Source: Marinobacter sp. F4206
GTDB taxonomy: Bacteria; Pseudomonadota; Gammaproteobacteria; Pseudomonadales; Oleiphilaceae
Assembly: GCF_019392195.1 (NCBI RefSeq)
Contig: NZ_JAHXKI010000001.1
Span: forward strand, 1-64,000
Reading direction: 5' to 3'
DNA length: 64,000 nt
The notes beneath the pieces were generated by a model. The model saw nothing but the letters and a program-made list of their open reading frames with translations. It had not been told where the DNA came from and made no database searches. Both the position numbers and the translations under genes were made by a program. Each line of letters starts with the position of its first letter. Position 1 is the first letter of the stretch. This document shows, in pieces, positions 52,353 through 61,955 of the stretch.

Positions 52353-53912
52353 TCACTCTGGATAACCTGTGATCGACCGGATCTTACGGTAAAGGGGTTG
52401 GAGTTGGGGGTACATTTTCAGGTAGACCTCGGAATAGAGTCGTTCATACAGGGCCTGGGTCTGGGGTTGTGGCAAGAACACATCCCCAACCCGGGTCATG
52501 GCGGCAACCGCGGTCTGGAAATCCGGGTGCAGACGCAGGCCAACGGCAGCATCAATGGCGGCGCCCAGTCCGGACGTCTCATAGGTGTGTGGGCGTTCAG
52601 CCGGCAAACCGAAGACGTCGGCCGTAAGTTGCATGGCGGCATCACTCTGGGAACCACCACCGGCTACACGAAGGATCCTGATTGGAATCCCCGTCCGTTT
52701 TTCGATCTTTTCCTTGCCTTCTCGCAGCGCATAGGCAAGCCCTTCCAGAATAGCGCGATAGATATGCGAGCGGGTATGAACGTCACCGAAGCCGATGATT
52801 GAGCCCTTGGCCTCAGGCCCCGGTTGCCGAACTCCGGGCGACCAGTATGGCTGGAGCATCAGGCCCATGGATCCGGCAGGTACGGCCCGAACGAGCTCAT
52901 CAAAGAGGGCCTCCGGTTCAACACCTCGCTGTTCGGCGAGTTTGCGCTCCCGTAGGCCAAATTCCCGCTTGAACCAGCTCACCATCCAGAAGCCCCGATA
53001 GATCATCACCTCCGTCGAGTAGTGACCGGGCAGGGCGGATGGGTAGGGCGGCATCAGTTTGATCGGCTCGACATAGCGTTCACTCGTGGTGTTGATCGTT
53101 GCCGTGGTGCCATAACTCATGCAGCCAATATCCGGAGAGAGGCCGCCGGACCCCAGAATTTCGCAGGCCTTGTCGGAGGCTGCCGCAATAACGGGAAGGC
53201 CCTCCGGCAGGCCCAGATGTACGGCTGCCTCGGAGGTAAGGGCGCCGAGGGCGCCGCCGGGTTCAACCAGTTCCGGCAGCATCTCCGGTGTAACCGGCAT
53301 GGCTTGCCATTTGAAATCCCGGGGGGCGGCCCATTTTTGTTTTCGGTAATCGAACGGCAGGTAACCGACCTGGCTACCGGTAGAGTCCCGGAACTGGCCG
53401 GTCAAGCGATAGTTCAGGTAACCGGATAGCAGCAGAAAATGGCGGGTCTGCCGCCAGATGTCCGGTTGGTTCTGGGCGATCCAGTTGGCCTGGGTTTTTT
53501 CCCGGAACCGATGGATGGTCTCTTCGAGTCGGGCCAGCTTGAACAGCCAGCCCCAGGGGCCCTTCACGGGGCCATCCACCTGGGCGTGGCGCTGGTCGAG
53601 CCAGATGATGGCAGGCCGCAGTGGTTTGCCATTCTCATCGAGATTAATGACCGTTCCGCGTTGAGTGGTCACCGTGACGCCGGCAACCTGAGCAGGGTTC
53701 GCCTCGGTACCCTCCCAGAGCGTTTTGCAGGCCTTGCCCAGGTTCTCCCAGAAATAGTCGGGGTGCTGTTCGGCCCATCCCGGTTGCTCGGAGAAATAGG
53801 GGTCGAGCTCCTGCTTGCCCTTGCCGACAAGGTTGCCGCGTTTGTCGAACAGCAGGGCACGAACGCTCTGGGTGCCATTGTCGATGGCAAGGATCAGCGG
53901 CTCACCGGACAT
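52353..53912 (-). CDS. FGGY family carbohydrate kinase (glycerol/xylulose-kinase-like)
   Basis: A 519-residue kinase of the FGGY family. 'LAIDNGTQSVRALLFD' (about 9-24) is the phosphate-1 loop, 'AIIWLDQRHA' lies in the substrate region, 'SYGTTATINT' forms phosphate 2, and 'ILRVAGGGSQSDAAMQLTADVF' in family form is the adenosine motif. Substrate is not readable; glycerol, dihydroxyacetone or a pentulose are possible. It is the last gene of a three-gene operon with GlpD- and AGPS-like flavoproteins, overlapping the GlpD-like gene by 11 bases, which suggests a glycerol-like or ether-lipid-derived substrate. The ATG at 53912 was selected over the longer frame by homology of the N-terminus. Confidence 0.88.
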   Translation of the reverse strand: MSGEPLILAIDNGTQSVRALLFDKRGNLVGKGKQELDPYFSEQPGWAEQHPDYFWENLGKACKTLWEGTEANPAQVAGVTVTTQRGTVINLDENGKPLRPAIIWLDQRHAQVDGPVKGPWGWLFKLARLEETIHRFREKTQANWIAQNQPDIWRQTRHFLLLSGYLNYRLTGQFRDSTGSQVGYLPFDYRKQKWAAPRDFKWQAMPVTPEMLPELVEPGGALGALTSEAAVHLGLPEGLPVIAAASDKACEILGSGGLSPDIGCMSYGTTATINTTSERYVEPIKLMPPYPSALPGHYSTEVMIYRGFWMVSWFKREFGLRERKLAEQRGVEPEALFDELVRAVPAGSMGLMLQPYWSPGVRQPGPEAKGSIIGFGDVHTRSHIYRAILEGLAYALREGKEKIEKRTGIPIRILRVAGGGSQSDAAMQLTADVFGLPAERPHTYETSGLGAAIDAAVGLRLHPDFQTAVAAMTRVGDVFLPQPQTQALYERLYSEVYLKMYPQLQPLYRKIRSITGYPE

Positions 53913-55506
53913 GGCCTGGCTCCTCACCCGGTAAGGTGTAAGCACGGTTTCGGATACCCAGGTAGCGGGATTCCTCACGCTCCCACCTTTTATCGTCCCA
54001 GCCCAGAACCGACTGACATTGCCTTCTTATCTCAGGAAGCAGACTACGTGCTGCGTCTGGAGTAATCAGGCCGAGCCGGGTACGGCGCAGCAGCAGGTCG
54101 TCCAGATGCTGTACATCCTCCTCTTTACAGGCCCAATGCAGTTCCGCCCAGAGCAGCCCAGAGGACTTCCCGTCTACGAACACCTCTTCCAGCGGACTGC
54201 TGGCCAGCATGGATGCGAGGTCGGGGCCGTAATACCCTTTCAGCCGGTTCCAGGTCAGATGGGTCAGGGCGGCCGGGCGCGCGATATCGGGCTCGGGGGT
54301 AAATACTGGGAGGTTAGTATCCCTAAGGCGGTTGGCGTTTTCCCCAAGTCCCCGGACCAGGGCTTCGCGTGCGATCAGGCGGAACGTTGTGAGTTTTCCT
54401 CCGGCGATGCTGATCAGCCCCCGGTCTTCGCGGAACTCGTGTTCGCGATTCTCACTGGACGGATCTTTGCTGGTGCCGTCGGTGACGATCGGTCGGACAC
54501 CGGCCCAGGTTGAAAGAATATCCTCTTTCGAAATGTTGCTGGACGGAAACAGGCGGTTGGAGATCTTCAGCAAATAGTTCACTTCATCCCCGGAGATGCG
54601 GGGTTCAACGTCCAGATCTTCTGAGTGGTCCAGGTCCGTGGTTCCGAGAACCGTGGTGCCCTCCCAGGGAAAGGCGAAGACCGGACGCTTGTCATCCGGA
54701 TGCAGCAGGGATACAGAGCAGGAAACCGGAAGTCGGGACCAGGGCAGAACCAGGTGGCTGCCCCGAAGAGGGCGTATGTTCAATGCGGCCCGGTCAGTGG
54801 AGGGTGTCTGTAGCCGGTCCGCCCAGGCTCCAGTGGCATTGATGACCAGCGGACAAGGCAGGTCAAAGGGGGCATCGAACTCTTCCGGGTGAAGCCTGAC
54901 ACCCGCTGCCTTGCCTTCGGTTCTTAGCACCTCAAGGGCTTTGGTGTAATTCAGGCATAGAGCGCCGTCTCGCCGAGCCTCTGCGATGATGCGCTGGACC
55001 AGGCGGGCATCGTCGGTAACCGCGTCGGAAAACACGCTGGCTCCGATGAGGTGTTCGGCTGTGAGTCCCGGGACCCAATGCATTGTCTCAGCGGGGGTGA
55101 GCAGCCGACGCGACCGGAACTTTGCGATGCGATCGTAAACCGCAAGAAGCAGCTGGAACACTCGAGGACCGGGGAACTGTCGACGGAAATGCGGCATCAC
55201 AAAGCGAAGTGGTTGTATGAGTCCCGGAGCCTCTGCCATCAGGCGCTGGCGCTCACGAACGGCATCGCGGGCCAGCCGGTATTGTCCGCTGCCGAGATAT
55301 CGCAGCCCGCCGTGTACCATCTTGGAAGATCGGCTGGACGTGCCCCAGGCAAAGTCCATCTGCTCCACCAGCAAGGTCCGTAACCCGCTGGCGGCCGCCT
55401 CCCGGGCAACGCCGGCGCCGGTAATTCCGCCCCCCAGGACAACCACGTCAAAGCTGTATTTTCCGGCTTTCAGGGATTCCAGAAGCTGGTCTCTAGGGAT
55501 GGTCAT
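53902..55506 (-). CDS. GlpD-like glycerol-3-phosphate dehydrogenase/oxidase
   Basis: A 534-residue FAD enzyme. 'VVVLGGGITGAGVAREAAASG' in family form (about 20-40) binds FAD and 'GTSSRSSKMVHGGLRYLGSGQ' (about 53-73) is the GlpD signature. 'VINATGAWADRL' and 'LTTFRLIAREAL' follow. It should oxidise glycerol 3-phosphate (or a close analogue) to dihydroxyacetone phosphate, passing electrons to quinone or oxygen. Being between an AGPS-like and an FGGY gene rather than beside glpK/glpF, it may serve a dedicated pathway. ATG 55506 starts two bases after the AGPS-like stop region. Confidence 0.88.
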   Translation of the reverse strand: MTIPRDQLLESLKAGKYSFDVVVLGGGITGAGVAREAAASGLRTLLVEQMDFAWGTSSRSSKMVHGGLRYLGSGQYRLARDAVRERQRLMAEAPGLIQPLRFVMPHFRRQFPGPRVFQLLLAVYDRIAKFRSRRLLTPAETMHWVPGLTAEHLIGASVFSDAVTDDARLVQRIIAEARRDGALCLNYTKALEVLRTEGKAAGVRLHPEEFDAPFDLPCPLVINATGAWADRLQTPSTDRAALNIRPLRGSHLVLPWSRLPVSCSVSLLHPDDKRPVFAFPWEGTTVLGTTDLDHSEDLDVEPRISGDEVNYLLKISNRLFPSSNISKEDILSTWAGVRPIVTDGTSKDPSSENREHEFREDRGLISIAGGKLTTFRLIAREALVRGLGENANRLRDTNLPVFTPEPDIARPAALTHLTWNRLKGYYGPDLASMLASSPLEEVFVDGKSSGLLWAELHWACKEEDVQHLDDLLLRRTRLGLITPDAARSLLPEIRRQCQSVLGWDDKRWEREESRYLGIRNRAYTLPGEEPGHVR

Positions 55507-55508
55507 GG

Positions 55509-57119
55509 TCACTCCACCAGCGTTCCGGGGTTCAGCAGGGCATCCGGGTCGAAGGTCTGGCACAGTGACCGGATGGCCAGCATGCCCAGTTCCCCTTTTT
55601 CAACCGGCAGATAGCGAGCGTGATCTTTGCCCACGCCATGCTGGTGACTGATGGTGCCGCCATTGCGAACAATCATTTCCGAGGTACTGTGCTTCAGCGA
55701 TTTCCAGCGGGCCAGTGTGGCCTCGTAGGAGTCGGCCACCCGGAACACATAGGTGGTGTAGATACTGCAGCCCTGGCCGTAAAAATGGGAAAGGTGGGTG
55801 AAAACATGGACGGATTCGTTGTCGCCCTCCAGCCCGTGCCGAAGGTTGTCCTCCATTAGCGCCAGCAGATTATCGACATTGTCCCAGTCGGTTGCGGTTT
55901 CCAGCGTGTCCACGGCATAACCCAACTGCCAGAGCGCCTCCCGCAAGTACGGCATGGTAAACCGTTTTTCCGCCCATTTGTCTCCGAGGTGAGTGCCCGT
56001 GTAGACACCGTCGTAGTCGGAGCAGGTTCGGCGGGTCTCCCCCAGCGCACTGCTGACTTGCCGGCGGCTTCCGGTCAGGCCGAAGGTCATCATGCATTTG
56101 CCGTCGCCGGCACCGCGGATGGAGAGATAACGTTCCAGCAGGCTGATGAGCCTTGGGTGGCCCGCAAGCGCCAACTGGGTTTCGGTTTCCAGAGCGTTGC
56201 TGAGCCTGAGCATGGAAAGCTGGACGCGGTTCTGGACCAGTTCCCGGCAGGCGCCCCTTGCTTGCTCCCAATCCGGGAAAAACACCACGTGGAAAGTTTC
56301 TTTTTCTGGCAGGCGACTGATTCGCACCTTCACCTCGGTAATGACACCGAATCGGCCTTCCGAACCCAGTACCATCTCCCGGATGTCCGGACCCGCACTG
56401 GAGGCCGGAATGGTTGGCAACTCCAGTGTGCCCTGGAGGGTTTCGACCCGCCCGCCGGCAAATAACTGTTCTATACGTCCATACCGCAGAGATTGCTGGC
56501 CACTGGATCGTGACGCCACCCAGCCTCCGATGGTGGACAGCTCGAACGATTGGGGAAAGTGCCCGAGCGTATAGCCGTGGGCGCGGAGCTGTGATTCGAC
56601 CAGCGGTCCGGGTGTGCCTGCACCAAATGTCGCGATCTGACTTTCCCGGTCCAGGTCTGTGAGCTGGTTCATTTCGCCCATATCGACAGTCACCAGGGGC
56701 TTGTCCGAAAGGGGCGGGTTAATGTGGCCGGCCACGCTGGTGCCGCCGCCGTAAGGGATGAGATGTGCGTCGTGTTCGCTTGCGTAACGAAGGAGGCCCT
56801 GGACCTCCCGGGCAGAGCGTGGGCGTGCGACTCCGTCGGGGAATACGCCGAACTCACCACTGCGCATGGCCAGCCAGTCCGCAAGGCTCTGTCCGCGAGC
56901 GTGACGCACTCGGGCTTCGGGGCTGGTATCAAGGAGTTCGGCAAGTCCGGGTTCTGTTGGTGTGGGAAGCCGGGTTTCGGGGACCCGGGCACAAACCTCT
57001 GGAAGAGAGGCGTCCGGAAGAGGTTGGCCACGCCCTATAAGCCCCGCCAGAAAGCCCTTGCCTTCCGGCGGTAGCGCCAGATTAAAAGTCTCATCACCCC
57101 AGCCGTTCCAGCGTCGCAT
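55509..57119 (-). CDS. Alkyldihydroxyacetonephosphate-synthase-like FAD oxidoreductase
   Basis: A 536-residue flavoprotein of the vanillyl-alcohol-oxidase/PCMH class. The FAD-binding part has 'LIPYGGGTSVAGHINPP' (about 141-157) and 'LGHFPQSFELSTIGGWVASRSSGQQSLRYG' in family form (about 206-235), both close to AGPS. Near the C-terminus 'GTISHQHGVGKDHARYL' matches the AGPS active-site His cluster. AGPS swaps the acyl of acyl-DHAP for a fatty alcohol to make the ether bond. An ether-lipid role is plausible but D-lactate- or glycolate-oxidase-like alternatives exist. First gene of the operon; GGGGAG lies seven bases before ATG 57119 and TAGAAT (57159-57154, minus) could be its -10. Confidence 0.85.
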   Translation of the reverse strand: MRRWNGWGDETFNLALPPEGKGFLAGLIGRGQPLPDASLPEVCARVPETRLPTPTEPGLAELLDTSPEARVRHARGQSLADWLAMRSGEFGVFPDGVARPRSAREVQGLLRYASEHDAHLIPYGGGTSVAGHINPPLSDKPLVTVDMGEMNQLTDLDRESQIATFGAGTPGPLVESQLRAHGYTLGHFPQSFELSTIGGWVASRSSGQQSLRYGRIEQLFAGGRVETLQGTLELPTIPASSAGPDIREMVLGSEGRFGVITEVKVRISRLPEKETFHVVFFPDWEQARGACRELVQNRVQLSMLRLSNALETETQLALAGHPRLISLLERYLSIRGAGDGKCMMTFGLTGSRRQVSSALGETRRTCSDYDGVYTGTHLGDKWAEKRFTMPYLREALWQLGYAVDTLETATDWDNVDNLLALMEDNLRHGLEGDNESVHVFTHLSHFYGQGCSIYTTYVFRVADSYEATLARWKSLKHSTSEMIVRNGGTISHQHGVGKDHARYLPVEKGELGMLAIRSLCQTFDPDALLNPGTLVE

Positions 57120-57224
57120 GCATCTACTCCCCGATTATTTTTCGATGCCGAGCATTCTAGAGGGTTCGGGAACGAATACGTTGTCGCTTGGCGACATTCA
57201 GGGTGTCATTTGCCGCCAGTAAGA

Positions 57225-57887
57225 TCAGGGGCGAAGGGAATCGATCAGTCGGTTGTTGAGTTCCTGCCACCGTGAAAGCTTCTGGGCTTCCCCGATGCGC
57301 TTTCGTTCCCCGCCGGCATTGTTCGCCCAGAGGCCTTCGCCATTAAAGCTATAAACCGGTTCAAGATCAGTGCGTTGTGAGGCAGGCTTAATTTCGTTTA
57401 TAAGGTTGTCCAGTATCAACGGGTCGGCATCCGGTTCGGAGTACCATGCAAGCACCATGTGGGCCTGGTTAAGATCCAGTGCCTTGACGTAGACGACCCG
57501 AAGCTGATCGTCCGGGACGCCCATCGATTTCAGGGTCAGGTACTTGGCGATGGAGAAATCTTCACAATCGCCGGCGTTTGTGGTCAGAAATTCCACGGGC
57601 GTCGCCCAGTAGTCCTCTTCGCCCCAGTGCTGGATATCGCTGACAAAATTTACCCGATTGAAAAAGCGGTTAACGAGCCGGAGCTGACGCTCAACCGGCG
57701 CATTGGCGGCCAGCGTATGAAGCCTTTGCCAGTTCTCAAGGCGTTCGTAGGCTTCCGAACCAAACTCCTCCTGCACGTAATTCATCAGCTGGCTGCTGAG
57801 TTCCAGGGCGCCACAAAGCGCAGTGACCAGCAGTAGTGCTGGGAGTAAGGGGGTCTGGCGCCGACAGGCTGAAGCGGCCGTAACCAT
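57225..57887 (-). CDS. LapG-like transglutaminase-type cysteine protease
   Basis: A 220-residue protein with a hydrophobic N-terminal export signal (about 12-32). The bacterial transglutaminase-like cysteine protease domain has catalytic Cys in 'TNAGDCEDFSIAKYL' (about 112), His in 'DLNQAHMVLAWY' (about 146) and Asp in 'LILDNL' (about 164). It matches LapG, the periplasmic calcium-dependent protease that releases LapA-type adhesins and is controlled by LapD. No lapD or large adhesin gene lies in this window; it is instead linked to gspC (eight-base gap, same strand). Confidence 0.85.
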   Translation of the reverse strand: MVTAASACRRQTPLLPALLLVTALCGALELSSQLMNYVQEEFGSEAYERLENWQRLHTLAANAPVERQLRLVNRFFNRVNFVSDIQHWGEEDYWATPVEFLTTNAGDCEDFSIAKYLTLKSMGVPDDQLRVVYVKALDLNQAHMVLAWYSEPDADPLILDNLINEIKPASQRTDLEPVYSFNGEGLWANNAGGERKRIGEAQKLSRWQELNNRLIDSLRP

Positions 57888-57895
57888 GTCCGGTC

Positions 57896-58543
57896 TCAGT
57901 TACTGTTGTTCCGGAGGCGTTCCCTGAGCTGTTCAAGGCGCCGACGAATTTCCTCTCTGCGTTGCTCATCGTTTGCGCTGGGCGAGGGTGCAGGGGAGGA
58001 CGACCGGGAAACCGGGGTGGCCTGCTGCTCTTCCTCCTGCTCGCTGGTCGCAAACGACATCCCCGACCGATCTTCATTTTCGGGGAAGAATAGGTTTTCG
58101 AGTTTACCGCTCCTTTCAATGACGACCCGGTTCGGGTGTACCGAACGAAGGGTGGCATTTCCGGGCAACTCATCCCCGACCGGATAGGCTTCGGTGTTGC
58201 CTTTCTGATCCTCTATCAGCGCGCTACCGGGGAAGTCGCCGTCAGCAGCAAGAACCCCACGCAGGAACAGGCGCAGGTTGGTTTCTGGTAAATTTTCCGT
58301 CTCCGAAGGTTGGGCGCTGCCCTCCTGGCCGGCGATTCCGAACAGGGTTAAAGAGGCCAGATCGACTGCCGGGGGCTCTCCCAATGCGGAAGCGTCCCGG
58401 GACATCTGCTGTGTGCCGGTTGCTGCCATTTGCTGGTTTTTGCTCAGCACGAAACTATAGATCTGCCAGGCTGTCACACCCACCATGGCGGCGGCCGCGA
58501 CGATGGTAAGCAGAAGGGGTAGCCGTTCGTTGTCTAGGGGCAT
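57896..58543 (-). CDS. gspC: GspC-like type II secretion inner-membrane protein
   Basis: A 215-residue protein with one membrane segment (about 8-30) and a homology-region domain in the periplasm: 'ASLTLFGIAG' (about 63), 'LRLFLRGVLAADGDFPGSALIED' in family form (about 91-113) and 'YPVGDELPGNATLRSVHPNRVVIERSGKLENLFF' (about 119-152), as in GspC. No PDZ domain follows; instead there is a Ser/Pro-rich stretch and a charged helix ('RREEIRRRLEQLRERLRNN'), as in GspC variants ending in a coiled coil. It should link the GspD secretin to the inner-membrane platform. It is divergent from gspE and not followed by gspD. Confidence 0.8.
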   Translation of the reverse strand: MPLDNERLPLLLTIVAAAAMVGVTAWQIYSFVLSKNQQMAATGTQQMSRDASALGEPPAVDLASLTLFGIAGQEGSAQPSETENLPETNLRLFLRGVLAADGDFPGSALIEDQKGNTEAYPVGDELPGNATLRSVHPNRVVIERSGKLENLFFPENEDRSGMSFATSEQEEEQQATPVSRSSSPAPSPSANDEQRREEIRRRLEQLRERLRNNSN

Positions 58544-58707
58544 TGATCATCCTGGGTATTATTGGTGGGCAGCGAAAAAGCCCACAGGTTATCAGACGGC
58601 AATGTTTTATTGGCAGTATAGTGTATAGAGTTATTCAGCGGGTCCATATCCTGTGGTAGCCTTTCTGAATTGATTGAATCAAAAAGAATTTCAGGACGGG
58701 GAAGACC

Positions 58708-60216
58708 TTGACTACAGAATCTGAATTTCAGCAGCAGGATGCTCCGCTGGGCCGTCTTCCTTTCACGTTCGCCAAACGTAACGGCGTTATACTGACACGC
58801 TCTGATGACGGCGATCCAATCATTCTGGTTCGGCCGGGAGCGTCCCACTCGGCGCTAGCGGAGGCGAACCGGGTCAGCGGTGGACGGGCCAAATTTTCCA
58901 CCATTGATCCGGACCGGTTTGATCACGCCCTGAATGCCGCCTACCAGAACGATTCCGCCGAAGCCATGCAGATGGTGGAGGGAATCGGTGATGACATGGA
59001 TCTGGCGTCACTGGCCGAATCCGTTCCCGAGACCGAGGATCTGCTCGAGCAGGAAGATGACGCTCCGATCATTCGGCTGATCAATGCCATCCTGACCGAA
59101 GCGGTCAAGACCAGTGCCTCCGACGTTCATATTGAAACCTACGAGAAACGGTTGGTGGTCCGGTTCCGCGTCGATGGTGTCCTTCGGGAAGTGGTCCAGC
59201 CAAAACGCGCCCTTGCGCCGCTGCTCGTGTCGCGGATCAAGGTCATGGCGAAACTTGACATCGCTGAGAAGCGAGTGCCCCAGGATGGTCGGATAGCGTT
59301 GCGAGTTGCCGGGCGAGAGGTGGATATCCGGGTTTCCACCATGCCCTCATCAAGCGGCGAGCGAGTCGTGTTGCGCCTCCTCGACAAGCAGGCCGGGGCT
59401 ATTCGCCTGGAATCTCTGGGTATGGACGAGAACGACCTCAAGGTTCTCCGAAAGCTCATCTACCGTCCATACGGCATCTTGCTGGTGACAGGCCCAACGG
59501 GCTCAGGTAAATCGACAACCCTGTATGCCGCCTTGCAGGAAATCAATGACCGAACCCGGAACATTCTGACAGTCGAAGATCCGATTGAGTATGACTTGCC
59601 CGGTATCGGCCAGACCCAGGTCAATACCAAGGTAGACATGACCTTCGCCCGGGGCCTCAGGGCGATCCTGCGTCAGGATCCCGACGTTGTGATGATCGGT
59701 GAGATCCGTGACCTCGAAACCGCTGAAATCGCCGTTCAGGCGAGTTTAACCGGTCACCTTGTTCTATCCACCCTGCACACCAATACCGCCGTCGGTGCGA
59801 TTAACCGGCTGATGGATATGGGAATCGAGCCCTTTCTGATTTCCTCGAGTCTGGTTGGAATCGTGGCACAGCGTCTGGTCAGGGTTTTGTGCAAAGAATG
59901 TCGTGAACCCTATACGCCTTCGGAAGAGCAAAGTGAGTTCCTGCAACTGGATCCCGCTTTGCCTCCCACTATTTACCGTTCCGTTGGCTGTGAACATTGT
60001 AATGAGCTGGGCTACCGGGGACGGATCGGTATCTACGAGGTGGTGCCGATAACGGACGAACTGAGTGGTCTGATTGATAAACGCGGCGGCGAGCTTGAAT
60101 TGGAAAAGGTGGCGCGAAAACATGGGCCCAGTATCCATGCTGATGGCGTTCAGAAGATTCTGGACGGTATAACCAGCGTGGAAGAGGTTCTGCGCGTCAC
60201 CTATCGGGGCCGCTAA
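58708..60216 (+). CDS. gspE: GspE type II secretion ATPase
   Basis: A 502-residue secretion ATPase. The N-terminal domain (about 1-110) is followed by '[21 protein letters not shown]' in family form. Walker A is '[11 protein letters not shown]' (about 262-272), '[18 protein letters not shown]' the Asp box and '[19 protein letters not shown]' Walker B. The zinc-binding CxxC pair is 'CKEC' and 'CEHC' (about 398-431). TTG 58708 is the likely start, with GGGGAAG upstream. It powers pseudopilus assembly. The 58544-58707 gap to gspC probably holds divergent promoters. Confidence 0.95.
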   Translation: MTTESEFQQQDAPLGRLPFTFAKRNGVILTRSDDGDPIILVRPGASHSALAEANRVSGGRAKFSTIDPDRFDHALNAAYQNDSAEAMQMVEGIGDDMDLASLAESVPETEDLLEQEDDAPIIRLINAILTEAVKTSASDVHIETYEKRLVVRFRVDGVLREVVQPKRALAPLLVSRIKVMAKLDIAEKRVPQDGRIALRVAGREVDIRVSTMPSSSGERVVLRLLDKQAGAIRLESLGMDENDLKVLRKLIYRPYGILLVTGPTGSGKSTTLYAALQEINDRTRNILTVEDPIEYDLPGIGQTQVNTKVDMTFARGLRAILRQDPDVVMIGEIRDLETAEIAVQASLTGHLVLSTLHTNTAVGAINRLMDMGIEPFLISSSLVGIVAQRLVRVLCKECREPYTPSEEQSEFLQLDPALPPTIYRSVGCEHCNELGYRGRIGIYEVVPITDELSGLIDKRGGELELEKVARKHGPSIHADGVQKILDGITSVEEVLRVTYRGR

Positions 60217-60219
60217 CTC

Positions 60220-61431
60220 ATGCCTGCATATGACTACAAGGCACTGGACGCCCGAGGCAAGCAGAAACAGGGCGTGATGGAGGCGGACGCAGCGCGCGCC
60301 GTTCGCCAGCAGCTTCGGGAAAAGGGCATGACGCCCCTGGCTGTCGAACCGTCTACCGAAAAACAGGCACGTTCCAATCCGCTCAGCAGTCGTGGATCAC
60401 TGGCAGCTGCGGATCTTGCGCTGGTCACCCGGCAACTTTCAACCCTGATTCAGTCGGGTATTCCGATAGAACAGGCGCTTTCCGCCGCGGCCCAGCAGTC
60501 CACGAAACCCAGAATCCGCAGCATGCTGATTGCGATCCGGGCGAAAGTCATGGAAGGGTACACGCTGGCGGACAGTCTCGGTGAGTTCCCGAGGGCGTTC
60601 CCCCGCCTGTACCGCTCAACGGTTTCGGCGGGTGAGCACGCGGGACATCTGGATCTGGTGCTGAATCGGCTGGCGGATTACACCGAAAGCCGCCAGGAAG
60701 CCCGGCAGAAAATTCAGTTGGCAGCCATCTATCCTATCATTCTCAGTGTTGTCGCAATTGCCATCGTCGTGTTTCTGCTCACATATGTTGTACCCGACAT
60801 TATCGAAGTGTTCGTCAAGCAGGGCCAGCAACTACCCGCGTTGACCTCGGCCATGCTGACGGTTTCGGAATTTCTTGCCGACTACGGTGTCTACCTTCTG
60901 ATCCTCTTGATCATTGCGGTGGTGGCGTTTCGGGTAGCGGTAAGCAAACCGGCTTTCCGGATGCGATTTCACAAACGGCTGCTGCATCTGCCTCTGGTGT
61001 CGGGCATGGTCCGGGGGGTGAGTACAGCCCGTTACGCCAGTACTCTGAGTATCCTCACGACCAGCGGTGTGCCGCTGGTTGAAGCGATGCGGATTGCCGG
61101 AGAAGTGCTGTCAAACGACTTCCTCCGCAGTGAACTGAGGGTGGCTGCCCGGAAAGTCAGTGAAGGGGGATCCTTGCACCGCTCTCTGGATCAGACCGGC
61201 TATTTCCCTCCGATGATGCTGCACATGATCGCGAGCGGTGAGGCCAGTGGCGAGTTGGACAGTATGCTGGAGCGGACTGCCCGCATGCAGGAGAACACTC
61301 TCCAGTCCAAGATTGCGGCCATTGTCGGCCTGTTCGAGCCTATGATGTTGTTGGTCATGGGCGTGGTGGTGTTGATTATCGTACTGGCGATCATGTTACC
61401 GATTCTGAATATGAGTAACCTGGTGGGCTAA
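60220..61431 (+). CDS. gspF: GspF type II secretion inner-membrane platform
   Basis: A 403-residue membrane protein with duplicated GspF domains (about 65-190 and 270-395) and three membrane segments ('AIYPIILSVVAIAIVVFLLTYVVPDI', 'YLLILLIIAVVAFRVAV', 'MLLVMGVVVLIIVLAIMLPI' in family form). The opening 'MPAYDYKALDARGKQKQGVMEAD' matches the family. It begins three bases after gspE. Confidence 0.95.
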   Translation: MPAYDYKALDARGKQKQGVMEADAARAVRQQLREKGMTPLAVEPSTEKQARSNPLSSRGSLAAADLALVTRQLSTLIQSGIPIEQALSAAAQQSTKPRIRSMLIAIRAKVMEGYTLADSLGEFPRAFPRLYRSTVSAGEHAGHLDLVLNRLADYTESRQEARQKIQLAAIYPIILSVVAIAIVVFLLTYVVPDIIEVFVKQGQQLPALTSAMLTVSEFLADYGVYLLILLIIAVVAFRVAVSKPAFRMRFHKRLLHLPLVSGMVRGVSTARYASTLSILTTSGVPLVEAMRIAGEVLSNDFLRSELRVAARKVSEGGSLHRSLDQTGYFPPMMLHMIASGEASGELDSMLERTARMQENTLQSKIAAIVGLFEPMMLLVMGVVVLIIVLAIMLPILNMSNLVG

Positions 61432-61481
61432 CATTGCGGTTAACCCCGAACCTGAGAACGAAAAAAAGGGATTTCATACCA

Positions 61482-61949
61482 ATGACGAGTGAGACTATGA
61501 CGATTCCAAATACGAAAATGCGCGCCCAGAATCGCGGCTTCACCCTGATCGAAATCATGGTGGTCATGGTGATACTTGGCCTTCTGGTGGCAATTGTTGC
61601 TCCCAACATTATGGGCCGCAGCGATCAGGCCAAGGTAACGGTCGCCGAAACCCAGCTCAGCAATATTGCCAATGCGCTGGATCTGTATCGTCTGGACAAC
61701 AGTCAATACCCATCTACCCAGCAAGGTCTTGAAGCCCTGGTGAGCAAGCCCAGCGGCAGCCCCGAACCCAAGAACTGGAATCCGGACGGTTATCTGAAGA
61801 GCGTTCCGGAAGATCCCTGGGGGACCGAGTACCAATATGTGAGCCCCGGTACTGAAGGTCCCTACGACTTGTACTCCTATGGTTCCGATGGCCAGGAAGG
61901 TGGCGACGGCGACGCGGCTGATATCAGCGCCTGGAACACCAAGGAATAA
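61482..61949 (+). CDS. gspG: GspG major pseudopilin
   Basis: A 155-residue pseudopilin. The class III leader is cleaved at G|FTLIEI (in 'AQNRGFTLIEIMVVMVILG'), and the globular part has the GspG marks 'ALDLYRLDNSQYPSTQQGLEALV' in family form and 'DPWGTEYQYVSPG' with a calcium-site region toward the end ('YSYGSDGQEGGDGDAADISAW'). ATG 61482 is likely; ATG 61497 is possible. The leader is longer than usual (about 20 residues). Confidence 0.94.
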   Translation: MTSETMTIPNTKMRAQNRGFTLIEIMVVMVILGLLVAIVAPNIMGRSDQAKVTVAETQLSNIANALDLYRLDNSQYPSTQQGLEALVSKPSGSPEPKNWNPDGYLKSVPEDPWGTEYQYVSPGTEGPYDLYSYGSDGQEGGDGDAADISAWNTKE

Positions 61950-61955
61950 ATCATT

